In this document: positions 1-8,365 of the stretch, one piece after another
Layout of the letters: every line of letters begins with the position of its first letter
Numbering within the stretch: the stretch's first letter is position 1
From: Rhodococcus sp. SBT000017
GTDB lineage: Bacteria > Actinomycetota > Actinomycetes > Mycobacteriales > Mycobacteriaceae
Assembly: GCF_003688915.1 (NCBI RefSeq)
Contig: NZ_REFU01000002.1
Span: 797,016 to 861,015, forward strand
Length of the DNA: 64,000 bases
Direction: 5' to 3'
Made by a program: the position numbers and the translations under genes
Notes under the pieces: generated by a model
Database searches by the model: none
The model's input: the letters and a program-made list of their open reading frames with translations, nothing else
Told to the model about the DNA's origin: nothing

Positions 1-1
1 G

Positions 2-244
2 GAGCGGCTACCGAAGGTGTTGATACACCGCAACATCGAGGGTGAGCGCGTGCACGATCTGCTTCGACGGGCCGACAGAGCGTGGTCGGTGTCGGCACCA
101 CTGGCACCGTTCGGGCCTCGAATTCGGTGGCGCGCGGCCATGAAAGCGCTTGCCGAACAGGGCATTCCGATCACACTCCCCCGCCGGCGGATGCGAGACA
201 ACGTGCTCACGGTCCCCTGGTCGACGGTCGCACCGGCAACGTGA
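2..244 (+). CDS. C-terminal fragment of an unidentified protein
   Basis: The window opens inside an open frame that runs without a stop to a TGA at 242-244, giving about 80 C-terminal residues rich in Arg and Trp. It ends directly at a strong hairpin, as a real gene end would. The stretch AMKALAEQGIPITLP faintly resembles the tail of mechanosensitive-channel proteins, but that is not enough to assign a family. The N-terminus lies outside the window. I do not recognise the protein. Confidence 0.4.
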   Translation, partial: ERLPKVLIHRNIEGERVHDLLRRADRAWSVSAPLAPFGPRIRWRAAMKALAEQGIPITLPRRRMRDNVLTVPWSTVAPAT

Positions 245-290
245 ATCGGGTGCAGCTGACCGCGCTGAGCGCGGTCGGATGCACCCGATT
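244..290. terminator. bidirectional hairpin between convergent genes
   Basis: Two nested inverted repeats are visible: an outer 11-bp pair (AATCGGGTGCA with TGCACCCGATT) and an inner pair (ACCGCGCT with the overlapping AGCGCGGT). It sits between the end of the partial gene at 244 and the convergent AbiEi-like gene ending at 297, so it can serve both strands. There is no long T run. Confidence 0.75.
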
Positions 291-296
291 CTGTGG

Positions 297-884
297 CTAC
301 GTGCAGGCGGACAGTGCCAGTTCGACGCGTTCGGCCACTCGGTCCGTACTGTTTCCCGCCTCGCAATACAGCGTGTGCGGGTCGACGCGACCGATCGCGA
401 CGGCGTCGCACACCACCTCGTCGAGGGTGATCTGGGAGATGCCACCTGCTGCGAGGTCGAGCACCGTACGCACCGGGGTGGTGAGGTTGAACGTGCCCGC
501 CGATTCGACGTCCCGTGGTTCGAGTCGCAGACGATGAACCGCGAGCCTGGTGTCGGTCAGTCGTAGGTCGCCGAACGCGCAGACGTGCACGAATTGCGGG
601 TGCAAGTGCCCGAATCCGTGTAGCTCGGCGGCGCTCTGGTGCGAGATCACGGCCTCGCCGCCGAACCAGGCGCACCACATGGCGAACACTTCGAGTTCGC
701 TGCGGGGCCACTGGCCGAGTCGGAACAGGTTGCGCTCGACGCGAGTCCACGTGTTCGTGGCCAGATTGACGCGCACCATCGCAGAATCGAAGCCGAGCTC
801 ACCGGCCTGCTCGGCCGTGAAATAGCCGTCCTGACGAGTGGCCAACGAGTGCAGTTCGTGCACGCTCGGTCCTGTCGTACTCAT
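297..884 (-). CDS. AbiEi-type antitoxin-domain protein
   Basis: This 195-residue protein starts at ATG 884 (MSTTGPSVHELHSLATRQDG); an upstream in-frame ATG at 902 is less likely. The N-terminal winged-helix region (LATRQDGYFTAEQAGELGF) and the following block with VERNLFRLGQWP and ISHQSAAELHG are typical of the AbiEi antitoxin-like family, which is common as solitary genes in rhodococci. No AbiEii nucleotidyltransferase follows downstream on this strand, because the next bases form a terminator and a convergent gene. It is therefore probably a stand-alone DNA-binding protein rather than half of a functional toxin-antitoxin pair. Family assignment is fairly confident; biological role is not. 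Confidence 0.75.
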   Translation of the reverse strand: MSTTGPSVHELHSLATRQDGYFTAEQAGELGFDSAMVRVNLATNTWTRVERNLFRLGQWPRSELEVFAMWCAWFGGEAVISHQSAAELHGFGHLHPQFVHVCAFGDLRLTDTRLAVHRLRLEPRDVESAGTFNLTTPVRTVLDLAAGGISQITLDEVVCDAVAIGRVDPHTLYCEAGNSTDRVAERVELALSACT

Positions 885-904
885 GACGCAAGCGTACGTC
901 ACAA

Positions 905-920
905 TGTGTTACAGGTCACA
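905..920. promoter_or_regulatory. possible CRP/GlxR-type site
   Basis: TGTGTTACAGGTCACA is one base away from the TGTGA-N6-TCACA cAMP-receptor consensus. It lies between the divergent AbiEi-like gene (start 884) and the LmeA-like gene (start 995). A single near-match like this is suggestive only. Confidence 0.35.
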
Positions 921-994
921 AATTTTGGTCCCGAGAACACAGGTTCGGCGAGTTTCACAGAGCTTGCTCAGAATCATCGGGAAGACTGCCAGGA

Positions 995-1741
995 ATGTCA
1001 TCCACAGCCAGGCGCAGCACCGCACCGCTGATCGCAGTCTCCGTCGTTGTCGTCCTCCTCGTCGCCGTCATCGGTGGCGAGTTGTTCGTCCGTCAGCAGA
1101 TCAAATCCTGCCTCGCCGGTCAGCTCGAGTCCGAGCTCGGCAGCCAGGTCGAGGTCGGTCTCGGCCTCAAGCCGGTCTTGCTCTCGCTGGTGGACAAGAA
1201 GGTCTCCTCGGTGACCGTCGACAGCGACGACGCGCGCTTCGGCCCCGCCGAGGGCATGGTCGTGCAGGCCGAGGCACGTGACCTGAACCTGACGCAGACC
1301 GCCGACTCGGGCGGCACCATCGGCAGCTCGAGTGCCGACATCTCGTGGTCCACCGACGGCATCACCCGCACCCTGCAGAGCCAGGGCATCGGCGCGATCG
1401 TCTCGGGCGTCACCTCGGATGCGTCGGCGGGCACCCTCGAATTCGCCGTCGGGGCTCTGGCGAATCTCACCGTCCAGCCACAGGTCGTGGACGGCAGGGT
1501 CGACTTTCAGACCGTCGACGCGTCGATCCTGGGTCTCGGCATTCCCACCGATCTGGTCGACTCCGTCGTCGGCGTGCTGACCGACAGCCTGCAGGCCTAC
1601 CCGCTGGACATGGCTCCGACGTCGCTGACCGTCACCGACTCCGGCATCGAGCTCACCCTCGAAGGCGGGCAGTACACGATTCCGGTGACCCAGCAGAATC
1701 AGAATCAGCCGACTCCCGAGGGTTGCTCGCTGGTCGCATAA
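995..1741 (+). CDS. LmeA-family phospholipid-binding protein (DUF2993)
   Basis: 248 residues. A short basic N-terminus is followed by one hydrophobic segment (about residues 11-28), then a Thr/Val/Asp-rich beta domain. The pattern fits DUF2993/LmeA, a periplasmic lipid-binding family; mycobacterial LmeA supports maturation of lipomannan and lipoarabinomannan. The protein is expected to be anchored to the membrane, or exported, with its domain outside. The ATG at 995 is preceded by GGGAAGA about 9 bases upstream. It converges with deoC, 21 bp away. Function is inferred from the family only. Confidence 0.7.
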   Translation: MSSTARRSTAPLIAVSVVVVLLVAVIGGELFVRQQIKSCLAGQLESELGSQVEVGLGLKPVLLSLVDKKVSSVTVDSDDARFGPAEGMVVQAEARDLNLTQTADSGGTIGSSSADISWSTDGITRTLQSQGIGAIVSGVTSDASAGTLEFAVGALANLTVQPQVVDGRVDFQTVDASILGLGIPTDLVDSVVGVLTDSLQAYPLDMAPTSLTVTDSGIELTLEGGQYTIPVTQQNQNQPTPEGCSLVA

Positions 1742-1762
1742 CCCACGTGCGCGGAAGTCGCT

Positions 1763-2416
1763 CTAGTTCAAACCGTCCAACACCGCGCGCGTTCCCGACA
1801 ACCCCAATCGTGTTGCGCCCGCGTCGATCATGGCCAGGGCGGCGTCCGTGGTGCGGATGCCGCCACTGGCCTTGACGCCCAGTCGTCCGCCGACCGTCTC
1901 TGCCATCAATCGCACTGCTTCGACGCTCGCGCCGCCGGCCGGGTGGAATCCGGTGGACGTCTTGACGAAGTCGGCACCGGCCTTCTCGGCTGCGCGGCAC
2001 ACCTCGACGATCGCATCGTCCGACAGTGCTGCCGATTCGATGATGACCTTCAGGACGGCGCTTCCGGCGATCCCTTCGCGGACGGTGACGATGTCGGCCA
2101 GTACCGCGTTGTAGTCTCCCGCGATGGCCGCGCCGACGTCGATCACCATGTCGACCTCGTCGGCACCTTGCTGCACCGCGAGACGCGCCTCGGATCCCTT
2201 GATCAACGAATGATGCTTGCCCGACGGGAATCCCGCGACGACGGCGGTGAGCATTCCCTCGGCGCGAATCGGCAGCATCGACGGCGATACGCATACGGCG
2301 AGCACTCCGAGCTCGCGGCCTTCCTCGATGAGGGCGGCCACGTCGGCCTGGGTGGCTTCGGGCTTGAGCAGCGTGTGGTCGACCATTCCGGCGAGGGCGG
2401 CGCGGGTTAGTGTCAT
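1763..2416 (-). CDS. deoC: deoxyribose-phosphate aldolase
   Basis: 217 residues from ATG 2416 ([20 protein letters not shown]). DeoC cleaves 2-deoxyribose-5-phosphate to glyceraldehyde-3-phosphate and acetaldehyde in deoxynucleoside catabolism. The DHTLLKP entry motif, the Schiff-base lysine K152 in FVKTSTGF, the second lysine K182 in [10 protein letters not shown] and D92 in VDMVIDVG are all present. Length is normal for the bacterial enzyme. The gene is divergent from the methyltransferase starting at 2476. In M. tuberculosis the homologue (Rv0478) follows hbhA and the DUF2516 gene; here those genes are about 3 kb away, with purU and a hydrolase inserted. Confidence 0.95.
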   Translation of the reverse strand: MTLTRAALAGMVDHTLLKPEATQADVAALIEEGRELGVLAVCVSPSMLPIRAEGMLTAVVAGFPSGKHHSLIKGSEARLAVQQGADEVDMVIDVGAAIAGDYNAVLADIVTVREGIAGSAVLKVIIESAALSDDAIVEVCRAAEKAGADFVKTSTGFHPAGGASVEAVRLMAETVGGRLGVKASGGIRTTDAALAMIDAGATRLGLSGTRAVLDGLN

Positions 2417-2475
2417 GCGGTCCAGCTTTTCACAGCTCTGCATTTCACAGCCCTGACGGTCTACGATTTTCGTTC

Positions 2476-3318
2476 ATGACCGCAGCCTCGCTCGCCGCTA
2501 CCTTCAATGCCACCAGCAGGGAGTTCGACGCGGTGACGCCGCAGGTTTGGGGGCCGGCAGGGCAGTCGCTCGCCTTCGCGCTCGGGTTGGCCACCGGCGA
2601 CGCGGTTCTCGATGTGTGTTCGGGTACGGGCGCGTCGGCGATTCCCGCGGCGGCGGCCGTCGGCCCCGACGGTCTCGTGCATGCCATCGACCTCGCCGAC
2701 GACCTGTTGGAGGTGGGCCGGGTGAAGGCCACCGATCGGGCACTGCGCAACATCGACTTCGTCGTTGCCGACGCCACCGAGTGGGAGCCGCCGTCGACGG
2801 TTCCCGATGCCGGATACGACGCGTTGGCCTGTTCGTACGGCATCTTCTTCCTGCCTGATCCCGAGCAGGACTTCGCGCGTCTGGTGTCTCTGGTTCGTCC
2901 GGGCGGTCGCGTCGGGGTGACGGTGTGGCGCAAGGGGGCGATCGAGGCGTTCGCGGGCACGTTCTTCGAGGTGATCGGTGCGCATTCGCCGCCGAGCGAG
3001 CACAACGGGCCACTCGCGCAGGACGGTTACGACAAGCATCCGATCCGGCGGATGGAAACCGTGGATCTCCTCCGCGCGTGGCTCACCGCGGCCGGCACCA
3101 CCGATGTCGAGGTCGTCGAGCTGTCCAACCACGTTCCCGCGACGGAGTCGTTCGTGTGGGCTCTCGTGCTGGGCAGCGCGATGCGGGGCGCGTTGACTTC
3201 GTTCGACGATGCGACCCGGACGCAGGTCCGTGCCGAGTTCACTGCGTTGCTGACCGAGCGCGGAATCGATTCGATCGATCTCGGGACACTGGTGGCAACC
3301 GGGGTGCGGACGCCCTGA
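2476..3318 (+). CDS. class I SAM-dependent methyltransferase
   Basis: 280 residues from ATG 2476 (MTAASLAATFNATSREFDAV); an upstream in-frame GTG at 2410 would overlap deoC. Motif I is VLDVCSGTGASAIPAA, followed by an acidic residue ending strand 2 (HAIDLADDLL) and the post-motif VRPGGRVGVTVWR. This is the UbiE/COQ5-like fold for small-molecule or quinone/lipid methylation; the substrate cannot be read from sequence. It lies 13 bp before purU on the same strand, so the two may be co-transcribed. Confidence 0.8.
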   Translation: MTAASLAATFNATSREFDAVTPQVWGPAGQSLAFALGLATGDAVLDVCSGTGASAIPAAAAVGPDGLVHAIDLADDLLEVGRVKATDRALRNIDFVVADATEWEPPSTVPDAGYDALACSYGIFFLPDPEQDFARLVSLVRPGGRVGVTVWRKGAIEAFAGTFFEVIGAHSPPSEHNGPLAQDGYDKHPIRRMETVDLLRAWLTAAGTTDVEVVELSNHVPATESFVWALVLGSAMRGALTSFDDATRTQVRAEFTALLTERGIDSIDLGTLVATGVRTP

Positions 3319-3331
3319 GACAATCGGCGGT

Positions 3332-4216
3332 ATGAGTTCTTCCGTATCCGAGGATCGCCGCTACGTTCTGTCGCTCGGTTGCCCCGACAAGACGGGCATC
3401 GTCGCCCGCATCTCGACCTTCCTCGCCGAGGTCGGTGGATGGATCGTCGAGGCCGCTTATCACGCCGATCCCGACACCGGTTGGTTCTTCACCCGGCAGG
3501 CAGTACGCGCGTCGTCCGTGGACATGAGTATCGAGGAGCTCCGCACGCGTTTCGCCGCGGTGGCCGCCGAGCTCGGCCCGGAAACCGAATGGACACTTCA
3601 CGATTCGGGTGAACCCAAGCGCGTGGTCCTGCTCGTCAGCAAGGAAGCACACTGCTTGCACGACCTCCTCGGGCGCGCTGCGGGCGGCGAGCTGCCCGCT
3701 CAGATCTCCGCGGTGATCGGCAACCACAAGTCACTCGAGCCGATCGCCGCCGCGCACGGCACCCCGTTCCATCACGTCGAGTTCGCGAAGGATCCGGCCG
3801 AGCGCGCTCCTGCCTTCGAGGAGGTGCGGTCGCTGGTCGATTCCTACGACCCGCACGCGGTGGTGCTGGCACGGTTCATGCAGGTTCTCCCCGAATCGCT
3901 GTGCGCGCACTGGGCGGGCCGGGCCATCAACATCCACCACAGCTTCCTGCCGTCGTTCGTCGGCGCGCGTCCATACCACCAGGCATTCGCGCGGGGCGTG
4001 AAACTGATCGGTGCGACGTGCCACTACGTGACGGCCGAGCTCGACGCGGGTCCGATCATCGAGCAGGACGTCATCCGCGTCGACCATGCCGACGAGGTGT
4101 CCGACATGGTGCGTCAGGGCCGCGACATCGAGAAGCTGGTGCTCTCCCGCGGCCTGCGGTGGCACCTGGAGGATCGTGTCCTGGTGCACGGCCGCAAGAC
4201 CGTGGTCTTCAGCTAG
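3332..4216 (+). CDS. purU: formyltetrahydrofolate deformylase
   Basis: 294 residues. PurU hydrolyses 10-formyl-THF to THF and formate, balancing the one-carbon pool. The N-terminal ACT domain (YVLSLGCPDKTGIVARISTF) and the C-terminal formyltransferase fold with INIHHSFLPSFVGARPYHQA and the catalytic Asp region (ATCHYVTAELDAGPIIEQD) are clear. Length is at the family norm (about 280-300). Starts at ATG 3332. Convergent with the hydrolase at 4232. Confidence 0.95.
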   Translation: MSSSVSEDRRYVLSLGCPDKTGIVARISTFLAEVGGWIVEAAYHADPDTGWFFTRQAVRASSVDMSIEELRTRFAAVAAELGPETEWTLHDSGEPKRVVLLVSKEAHCLHDLLGRAAGGELPAQISAVIGNHKSLEPIAAAHGTPFHHVEFAKDPAERAPAFEEVRSLVDSYDPHAVVLARFMQVLPESLCAHWAGRAINIHHSFLPSFVGARPYHQAFARGVKLIGATCHYVTAELDAGPIIEQDVIRVDHADEVSDMVRQGRDIEKLVLSRGLRWHLEDRVLVHGRKTVVFS

Positions 4217-4231
4217 GCGAGACCCGAAGAA

Positions 4232-5257
4232 TCACAAGTTACGGAGCCGAACCACTTCGGCGTTGAATTCGTCGATTGCTTCCACCGAGCTCATGTGTCC
4301 GATGCCGGGGATCACGATCAGTCTGCTCAGGTGGTCGTGGTCGTCCAGGGCGCGGGCGAGTTTGCGGGCGTGTACCGGCGGGGTCAAGCGGTCAGCAGAT
4401 CCGACGAGCACGCTGGTGGGTACGGACATGTTCTCGAGTGCCTCGCGGATGTCGAGGTCGGTGAGCGCGGCGCCCCAGATGCCGCGGGTGCGCGGCGCGC
4501 ATTCCAGCACGATCTTCTCGCAGAACGCCACCTCGGCAGGTGTCGCTCCGGGGGCCATCGAGATGTATTTGATGGCTTGGCGGGTCACCGGTGACGGCCG
4601 CAGCGGAAGCGCCGAGCTGAGCACGGCTTTCCCCACGGGGGTCGGGAGGCGTGGGAAGCGTTGCGGCAGCGGGATGACCGTGGTTTCGCGGACGAGCGAG
4701 TCGGTCGCGGTGCTGGCGAGCAGTACGGCACTGACCAGCCTGTCGACCTGTTCGGGATAGTTTCCGGCCCAGGCCATGATGGACATGCCGCCCATGCTGT
4801 GTCCTACCAGGACGGCCTTGTTGTCCTCGTCGACGGTGGCGGTGAGGATCGCGGCGAGGTCGTCGGCCAGCACGTCGGGGCTCAGTGGTCGCGTTCCCAC
4901 GTCGCTGCGGCCGTGGCCGCGCTGGTCGTACGCGATGACGCGGTAGCGGCCGGCGAGGGCGTTGATCTGCGGGTACCAGTAGTCGGCCGAGCAGGTCCAG
5001 CCGTGGCTGAAGACGATCGGCGCGGCATCGGCGTCACCGTAGCTGCGAACGTGCAGGTGCGCACCGTCGTCGGTGACCACCTCGGTGATGTGCGGCTCGA
5101 AGGTGGGGTACTGCAGCAACTCGTCGGGCTGGACGTCGGTCGTCTTGGTGAACGAGTGCAGGCGACGCCGCCGAACCACGAACGCGCCGACCGAGACCGC
5201 CGCTGCCGCGCCGCCTATTCCGAACAGCACGCGTTCGACTACCTTGCGTGAAACCAC
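4232..5257 (-). CDS. alpha/beta hydrolase with N-terminal membrane anchor
   Basis: 341 residues. A hydrophobic segment at about residues 10-27 is followed by a basic patch, consistent with a single anchor. The hydrolase core shows the oxyanion-hole HGWTC, the nucleophile elbow GHSMGG, an Asp in VLVGSADRLTPP and a terminal His in IPGIGHMSSVE. The triad is complete, so it should be an active esterase, lipase or epoxide-hydrolase-like enzyme. Substrate unknown. It is transcribed toward purU. Confidence 0.85.
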   Translation of the reverse strand: MVSRKVVERVLFGIGGAAAAVSVGAFVVRRRRLHSFTKTTDVQPDELLQYPTFEPHITEVVTDDGAHLHVRSYGDADAAPIVFSHGWTCSADYWYPQINALAGRYRVIAYDQRGHGRSDVGTRPLSPDVLADDLAAILTATVDEDNKAVLVGHSMGGMSIMAWAGNYPEQVDRLVSAVLLASTATDSLVRETTVIPLPQRFPRLPTPVGKAVLSSALPLRPSPVTRQAIKYISMAPGATPAEVAFCEKIVLECAPRTRGIWGAALTDLDIREALENMSVPTSVLVGSADRLTPPVHARKLARALDDHDHLSRLIVIPGIGHMSSVEAIDEFNAEVVRLRNL

Positions 5258-5336
5258 AGAAATCCCCTCTACCTCGACCCCCTGGCGGGTGCGGTAGACG
5301 GTACGCCCTCGACCGAACGGGCGTCGACGCGGCTGC

Positions 5337-5627
5337 TTACCAGCGGGGTCCGCGCTGGATGCTGTCGATCTTGGGTCGGACGTCGACGAGGTACACCGCG
5401 ATGCCGACGATGCCGATGATCCAGAACATGATGACCATGGGACCGATCAACGTCAGCAGCAGTCCTACCGCCAGAATGCCCAACCAGGCGTTCTTGGTCA
5501 GCTTCCCGGCCGCGGGAAACGCGTCCGGCCGTTGGCGCAGCGCATGGAAAATGGCGAACGCGGCTCCGGCAATCGAAATGATTTGCAGGATCAGGAAGAT
5601 CGTCTGGGAGAAGCTGCTCGCAATCAC
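5337..5627 (-). CDS. DUF2516 small membrane protein
   Basis: 96 residues from a GTG at 5627 with GGCGGG just upstream. Three hydrophobic helices and the block ALRQRPDAFPAAGKLTKNAW mark the DUF2516 family, found next to hbhA in mycobacteria (Rv0476). The same neighbour order is kept here: HTH regulator, hbhA, then this gene. A terminator after hbhA separates its transcription from the upstream pair. Function unknown. Confidence 0.85.
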   Translation of the reverse strand: MIASSFSQTIFLILQIISIAGAAFAIFHALRQRPDAFPAAGKLTKNAWLGILAVGLLLTLIGPMVIMFWIIGIVGIAVYLVDVRPKIDSIQRGPRW

Positions 5628-5644
5628 ACCCGCCAGTGTACGAG

Positions 5645-5680
5645 AAACGACCCCTGCGCCGCGCGGCGCAGGGGTCGTTT
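5645..5680 (-). terminator. strong terminator after hbhA
   Basis: A perfect 16-bp stem (AAACGACCCCTGCGCC paired with its complement) with a 4-base loop lies 15 bp beyond the hbhA stop. On the minus strand it ends in GTCGTTTCTCG. It should end transcription of the HTH-hbhA unit. Confidence 0.85.
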
Positions 5681-5694
5681 CCTTTACGAGTGCT

Positions 5695-6483
5695 TCAGCG
5701 AGTGGTCTTCTTCGCCGGAGCCTTCTTGGCCGGAGCCGGGGTGGCCTTCTTGGCAGCCGGTGCCGGTGCCGTCTTCTTGGCCGGAGCCGGGGTCTTCTTG
5801 ATCGGCGAGTTGGCGCTGCTGCGGGTCTTGGCCTCGACCTTGCCTGCCACACCGCTCACCTTGTCAGAAGCCTCGACGGCCTTGTCCTTGGCCTCGTCGC
5901 CTGCTTCGTCGATGTTCTCGGCGAGCTCGTCGGCGGCGTCGGAGATCTCGTCGGCACCTTCACGAACCTTGTCCGACGCGAGGCCGGCCAGGGCAGCGGC
6001 GCGCTCGCCGACTGCGCGGGTCTGCGAGGCGACGGTTCCGAGGGCCTGCTCGGTGAGGTCGACGACATCGTTGGCGGCGGAGTTGGCGCGCTCGAGGCTC
6101 TCTTCGACGGCCGGGGTGCGGCGGATGCGCTCGACGGTCTCTTCGCCGCGCTCGGCGAGCGAGGTGTAGAGGTCGGAGGCGACCTTGAGGTATGCCTCGG
6201 CAACCTTGCGGAGCTCTTCGGGGGTGAAGCGCTCGCGGAGTTCGGCGATCTCGTCGGGAAGCTCTGCGGGCAGGTTCGCCAGCCGCTCGCGCAGGCTCTC
6301 GACGCCTTCGGTGACGTCCTCGGAGATGTCGGCGATGCGGGCGTTGACCTCGCTGGTACGGCTCTCGGCGCGCGAGCGCACCTGAGCGACGACGTCCGCT
6401 ACGGCCTGGACGACGGCGTCGCCTGCACCCACGGCTGCGAAGATGGGGGTCTTGACGTTCTCGAAGTTCTTGGAATCAGACAT
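5695..6483 (-). CDS. hbhA: heparin-binding hemagglutinin / lipid-droplet protein homologue
   Basis: 262 residues from ATG 6483 (MSDSKNFENVKTPIFAAVGA). A short N-terminal hydrophobic stretch, a long charged coiled-coil body and a C-terminal Lys/Ala/Pro tail with repeats such as PAKKTAPAPAAKKA are the HBHA hallmarks. In mycobacteria HBHA binds heparan sulfate; in rhodococci the homologues TadA and MLDS are major triacylglycerol-droplet proteins, and MLDS also binds DNA. The droplet role is the more likely one here. Its start overlaps the end of the HTH gene by 8 bp, implying coupled translation. Confidence 0.9.
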   Translation of the reverse strand: MSDSKNFENVKTPIFAAVGAGDAVVQAVADVVAQVRSRAESRTSEVNARIADISEDVTEGVESLRERLANLPAELPDEIAELRERFTPEELRKVAEAYLKVASDLYTSLAERGEETVERIRRTPAVEESLERANSAANDVVDLTEQALGTVASQTRAVGERAAALAGLASDKVREGADEISDAADELAENIDEAGDEAKDKAVEASDKVSGVAGKVEAKTRSSANSPIKKTPAPAKKTAPAPAAKKATPAPAKKAPAKKTTR

Positions 6484-6943
6484 CGGGTGTCTCCTGTTCG
6501 TCGGGTTCGGGCTCCTGCGTCGACTCGTTCTCACGACAGAACGAGTCGTAGATCTCGATCAGCACTTGCTTCTGCCGTTCGGTGATGTGCTCATCGCCGA
6601 GCAGAGCTTCGCGCACCGGACCGTGGGGACGTGCTTCCAAGATCCCGGCCCGGACGTACAGCACCTCCGAGGAGACGCGCAGACCCTTGGCTATCTGCGC
6701 TAGCACTTCTGCGGACGGGTTGCGCAGTCCGCGTTCGATCTGACTGAGGTAGGGGTTGCTGACTCCGGCTCGGCTGGCGAGTTGCCGCATCGATACCTGT
6801 GCAGCTTCCCGTTGCGACCGGATGTAGCTGCCTATGTCCTGAGCTGCGGTCGTCACGACTGCGGCGACAAGATCCCCTGCCTCGGCGACGACCTGCGTCG
6901 CCTCGGTCGCCTTGGCGACCAGATCCCCCTCGTCATCGGCCAT
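6476..6943 (-). CDS. XRE-family regulator of hbhA
   Basis: 155 residues from ATG 6943, preceded by a very good AGGAGG. The helix-turn-helix is residues about 38-92 (IRSQREAAQVSMRQLASRAG, then SNPYLSQIERGLRNPS). The C-terminus is acidic. It corresponds to M. tuberculosis Rv0474 and to the MLDSR regulator encoded beside the lipid-droplet protein in R. jostii. It overlaps hbhA by 8 bp, so the pair forms one operon. Repeats upstream (6987-7017) are a plausible autoregulatory operator. Confidence 0.85.
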   Translation of the reverse strand: MADDEGDLVAKATEATQVVAEAGDLVAAVVTTAAQDIGSYIRSQREAAQVSMRQLASRAGVSNPYLSQIERGLRNPSAEVLAQIAKGLRVSSEVLYVRAGILEARPHGPVREALLGDEHITERQKQVLIEIYDSFCRENESTQEPEPDEQETPDV

Positions 6944-6986
6944 CTCGGCCTCCTGTTTTCGGTGTCCTACTGGACGGTACCGAAGG

Positions 6987-7017
6987 GTGCTAACTATTGC
7001 AAGCACTCTGCTAGCAC
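6987..7017. promoter_or_regulatory. candidate operator for the hbhA regulator
   Basis: The arms GTGCTA (6987-6992) and TAGCAC (7012-7017) form an inverted repeat around a further TTGCAAGCAC element. The adjacent GCACTAGTGC (7014-7023) is a perfect palindrome. The cluster lies 44-80 bp upstream of the HTH gene and overlaps the end of the DUF445 gene. This is typical of XRE autoregulation, but the binding protein is inferred. Confidence 0.5.
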
Positions 7018-8300
7018 TAGTGCCCGAAGATCAGATCCGAGATCGTGTAGATGGCCAGACCGGCGATGGAGCCGACGACGGTTCCGTTGATGCGAATGAA
7101 CTGCAGATCGCGTCCCACCTGCAGTTCGATCTTCTTGCTCGCCTCCTCGGCATCCCAGCGAGCGACGGTGTCGCCGATGATCGTGGTGATCTCGTCGGCA
7201 TAGTTCGAGGCGATGTAGCTCGCCCCACCGAGGAGCCAACCGTCGACCTTGCCGCGCAGCTCCTCGTCGTCGCGCAGGCGAACACCGAGGTTGGCGGTGT
7301 TCTCCTTGATCTTGGTGCGCAGTGTGCTCGTCGGGTCGTCCACCGACTCGGTGATCAGACGCTTGGCCACCTTCCACGTCGCCGCGGCGAGGCCGGTGAT
7401 CTCCTCGCGTCCCATGATCTGCGCCTTGAGCTTCTCGGCCTTCTCGATGGTCACCGGGTCGTGCTGCAGGTCGTTGGCGTAGTCGACGAGGAACTTGTTC
7501 GCGGCCTGACGGACGTCGTGCTCGGGGTTGGAGCGAATCTTCCAGGTGAACTCGACGAGCTCCTTGTAGACCTTCTCGCCCAGCAGAGTGTCGACGAACT
7601 TCGGCGACCAGTTCGGGGAATCCCGCGCGACGACACGATCGATCATCTCCTGGCTGCCGAGCGCCCACTGGTGAGCGCGCTCGGCGAGCATGTCGATCAA
7701 CGGCAGCTGACGGTTCTCGCGGAGCAGTTCGTCGAGGATGCGGCCGATCGGCGGACCCCACTGCGGATCGGCGAGTCGACGCACGATGGTGCTGTCGATG
7801 ACGGCGGTGATGTCCTCGTCGTTGAGTACGTCGACCACTCCGTGCAGCACGGTCGCCGCCTCGGCCGCGACGCGTTCGGCGTTGTCGGGCTGGGCGAGCC
7901 AGGTACCCAACCGCAACGGAACCTGCGCCGACGCAACCTTCTCGGACACCACCTCGGGTGCGAGGAAGTTGCTGCCGACGAACGAACTCAGGCTCGCGCC
8001 GAGCTGGTCCTTCTTCTTCTTGATCAGCGCCGTGTGCGGAATCGGGATACCCAGCGGGTGCTTGAACAGTGCCGTCACCGCGAACCAGTCGGCGAGCGCG
8101 CCGACCATGCCCGCCTCCGACGCCGCCCGGACGTAACCCACCCAGGCACCTGCCCCCGTCGACTCCTGCCACCGGCAGAACAGGTAGACGATCGATGCGA
8201 ATACGAGAAACCCGGTCGCGACCGTCTTCATCTTGCGGAGGTCGCGACGTTTGGTGTCATCGTCGAAGTTCATGAGGTGCACAACCGACATTGTGCCCAT
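7017..8300 (-). CDS. DUF445 membrane-associated protein
   Basis: 427 residues; ATGs at 8300, 8291 and 8273 are all possible starts and none has a clear ribosome site. A hydrophobic segment near residues 27-43 is followed by ASEAGMVGALADWFAVTALF, the DUF445 signature, a long helical region, and a C-terminal hydrophobic segment (GTVVGSIAGLAIYTISDLIF). The topology suggests two membrane anchors with a large helical domain between them. It matches Rv0473 in position beside a divergent TetR. Function unknown. Confidence 0.85.
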   Translation of the reverse strand: MGTMSVVHLMNFDDDTKRRDLRKMKTVATGFLVFASIVYLFCRWQESTGAGAWVGYVRAASEAGMVGALADWFAVTALFKHPLGIPIPHTALIKKKKDQLGASLSSFVGSNFLAPEVVSEKVASAQVPLRLGTWLAQPDNAERVAAEAATVLHGVVDVLNDEDITAVIDSTIVRRLADPQWGPPIGRILDELLRENRQLPLIDMLAERAHQWALGSQEMIDRVVARDSPNWSPKFVDTLLGEKVYKELVEFTWKIRSNPEHDVRQAANKFLVDYANDLQHDPVTIEKAEKLKAQIMGREEITGLAAATWKVAKRLITESVDDPTSTLRTKIKENTANLGVRLRDDEELRGKVDGWLLGGASYIASNYADEITTIIGDTVARWDAEEASKKIELQVGRDLQFIRINGTVVGSIAGLAIYTISDLIFGH

Positions 8301-8365
8301 AACTGCGACGGATCAACCGGACGCAGCCTGCGACGGTGTCTTCGGGGGCGCATAGGGTGGTGGTC

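Noticed and set aside
297..884. A complete type IV toxin-antitoxin pair at the left end
   Set aside because: No AbiEii-type nucleotidyltransferase is encoded downstream; the antitoxin-like gene is followed by a terminator and a convergent gene.
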